NCBI GenBank assembly: GCA_014653985.1
Contig: JACWDT010000008.1
Span: 1 to 49,902, forward strand
Length of the DNA: 49,902 nt
DNA from: Pelagibacterales bacterium SAG-MED22
Lineage (GTDB): Bacteria > Pseudomonadota > Alphaproteobacteria > Pelagibacterales > Pelagibacteraceae
Reading direction: 5' to 3'
In this document: positions 48,703 to 49,902 of the stretch, piece by piece
How the letters are laid out: the number at the start of each line of letters is the position of its first letter
How positions within the stretch are numbered: position 1 is the first letter of the stretch
The notes under the pieces: generated by a model
Seen by the model: the letters and a program-made list of their open reading frames with translations, nothing else
The model's database searches: none
What the model was told of the DNA's origin: nothing
Position numbers and translations under genes: made by a program

Positions 48703-49902
48703 CTAGATGCCTTGTCTTTGTTTGGACTTACCGTCTTTGTGAAGCTTTAAAGCCTCTTTATTTTCATCTGTTGAAGGAATTTCTAAAGTTGGGCTGTCCC
48801 AAAAAGCTGAGCCCTCTACCCATTTGTAGGCATGAGTTTTTATTGAAATAACATATGTTACATCTGACTTTTTCGCTCTTTTAAATGCTTCTTCTAGATC
48901 AGAAATTGACGTTACATGTTCAGATTTTGCTCCCATACTTTCAGCATGTTTTGCAAAATCTACATCTACTAAACCAGGAGTTTTTGAGCTCTTTAATAAG
49001 TTATTGTATTCTTTTCCACCTTTAAACAATTGCAATCTATTAATGACTGCAAAACCTCCATTATCACAAACAATTATAATCAGTTTATTTTTTGTAATTA
49101 CTGATGAGTAAATGTCAGTATTATTTAATAAATAAGAGCCATCACCTACGAAGGAAATTACTTCTTTATCAGGGTTAGCCATCTTAATCCCTAAAGCGCC
49201 AGAAATTTCATAACTCATACAACTAAATCCCCATTCACTTTCATGTGTATTTAGTTCTTTAGGTCGCCAAACTTGAACTACCTCACCTACCAGACCGCCT
49301 GCAGCAGTAACTGCAATATCTGTTGGTTCAGAATTTCTATAAATAGCCCCTATTACTTGAACATAGCTTGGTACTTCCTGATTTGTTGGTGCACTTTCTT
49401 TATCAATGTGTTCATTCCAAATTTTTAATTCTCTTTGTGATTTTTCATTCCACTCATCGCCTACTTTCCAATCTCCTAATGCTTTAGAAAGTTCAATTAA
49501 TGAAACTTTAGCATCTCCAACTACAGCTTGAGCTAAATGTTTATTGGCATCAAATCTTGAAACATTTATAGAAACAAGTTTAAATTCTTCATTTTCAAAA
49601 TTTGCCCAAGATCCAGTGGTGAAATCTGCAAGTTTTGTTCCAACTGCAATTGCAAGATCAGTTTCTTTTGCAAGGTCATTGGTATTTTTTCCACCTAAGC
49701 CTCCTATTTGTCCAGCATAGTGAGAATGGTCTCTTTTCATTGTTGAATAACCCATGACAGTTTGAGTAACTGGTATATTGTGTTTAGTTGCAAAATTACT
49801 TAATTCTTCCATTGCATTAGAATAAAAAACTCCACCACCAGAAATAATAATTGGATTTTTTGATTTTTTTATTTTTTCAGCAGCCTCTTTTACCTGAAAA
49901 TC
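48703..49902 (-). CDS. iolD: 3D-(3,5/4)-trihydroxycyclohexane-1,2-dione hydrolase IolD (5' end beyond the window)
   Basis: A ThDP-dependent enzyme cut by the right edge; about 399 codons are visible of an expected 610-640. The frame continues to base 49902 without a stop (KNPIIISGGGVFYSNAMEE). AAGGLVGEVVQVWRP, ESEWGFSCMSYEISGALG and the ThDP-Mg motif GDGSYLLNN followed by IVCDNGGFAVINRLQ match IolD rather than acetolactate synthase. IolD opens the inositol ring diketone to 5-deoxyglucuronate. It therefore points to myo-inositol use, with the Gfo/Idh and 2-hydroxyacid dehydrogenase genes downstream; other iol genes may lie right of the window. Confidence 0.92.
   Translation of the reverse strand, partial: DFQVKEAAEKIKKSKNPIIISGGGVFYSNAMEELSNFATKHNIPVTQTVMGYSTMKRDHSHYAGQIGGLGGKNTNDLAKETDLAIAVGTKLADFTTGSWANFENEEFKLVSINVSRFDANKHLAQAVVGDAKVSLIELSKALGDWKVGDEWNEKSQRELKIWNEHIDKESAPTNQEVPSYVQVIGAIYRNSEPTDIAVTAAGGLVGEVVQVWRPKELNTHESEWGFSCMSYEISGALGIKMANPDKEVISFVGDGSYLLNNTDIYSSVITKNKLIIIVCDNGGFAVINRLQLFKGGKEYNNLLKSSKTPGLVDVDFAKHAESMGAKSEHVTSISDLEEAFKRAKKSDVTYVISIKTHAYKWVEGSAFWDSPTLEIPSTDENKEALKLHKDGKSKQRQGI

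Noticed and set aside
1..49902. CRISPR arrays, transposases, integrases, phage genes, tRNA or rRNA genes
   Set aside because: No regularly spaced repeats, no transposase or integrase motifs, and no tRNA T-arm or acceptor fold in any gap was found by eye.

Overview
The window looks like a chromosomal segment of a streamlined marine alphaproteobacterium of the SAR11 clade (Candidatus Pelagibacter or a close relative). The reasons are strong A/T bias with many A/T homopolymers, very short or overlapping intergenic spaces, many TAATG or ATGA gene junctions, and a typical gene set: an AmtB ammonium transporter, a DmdA/GcvT-family demethylase next to isocitrate lyase, a TPP-riboswitch-controlled sodium:solute symporter of the ThiV type, a DUF3553 protein, and several high-affinity uptake systems led by binding proteins. 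This assignment is inferred from gene content and style; no rRNA or tRNA gene was seen. No insertion sequence, prophage or CRISPR array was seen. No gene-free stretch exceeds 300 bases; the longest is about 219 bases (9864-10082).

Layout. 1-13 kb: housekeeping and small genes (mnmA, DUF3553, cysQ-like phosphatase, recX, ABA4-like membrane protein, HCCA-isomerase-like protein, rhodanese), a two-gene surface-polymer-like cassette (FkbM methyltransferase plus glycosyltransferase, 4483-6283), bcp, amtB, an HU gene, a site-2 protease, yajQ and an rhlE-type helicase with a repetitive basic tail. 12.6-20.2 kb: SRAP/YedK, TPR protein, a secreted unknown, an MBL-fold hydrolase, then the tesA / ybbA-ybbP divergon whose two start codons overlap. 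19.1-24.6 kb: a leftward operon headed by a ScfR/PccR/RamB-type regulator, divergent from a 53-residue unknown gene, aceA and a DmdA-like gene; the shared promoter region is full of TTTGTAAA-type repeats. 24.6-30.3 kb: an ABC-2 exporter, a periplasmic thioredoxin-like protein, the thiamin-precursor transporter under a TPP riboswitch, a secreted pentapeptide protein, and a tartrate/D-malate dehydrogenase.

30.3-49.9 kb is an almost continuous leftward carbohydrate and sugar-acid uptake block. From right to left it holds iolD (running off the right edge), a Gfo/Idh/MocA oxidoreductase, a 2-hydroxyacid dehydrogenase, an Frc/Rbs-type ABC importer (single-domain ATPase, permease, binding protein), a FucU/RbsD mutarotase and a ribokinase. 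A divergent pdxA-like gene follows, then a tctCBA tripartite transporter with an SDR and a ROK kinase, then a GtsA/MalK-type ABC importer with another SDR and another Gfo/Idh enzyme. In all three transporters the binding-protein gene has a purine-rich Shine-Dalgarno sequence and is followed at once by a strong intrinsic terminator. This arrangement should make binding protein in excess over the downstream genes. In the tct case the terminator lies inside the first codons of tctB.

The best candidates for something little described are the 53-residue gene fused to the aceA control region, the 27-residue basic peptide at the left end, the terminator embedded in tctB, and the TPP aptamer whose conserved 3' strand doubles as the ribosome binding site of thiV.
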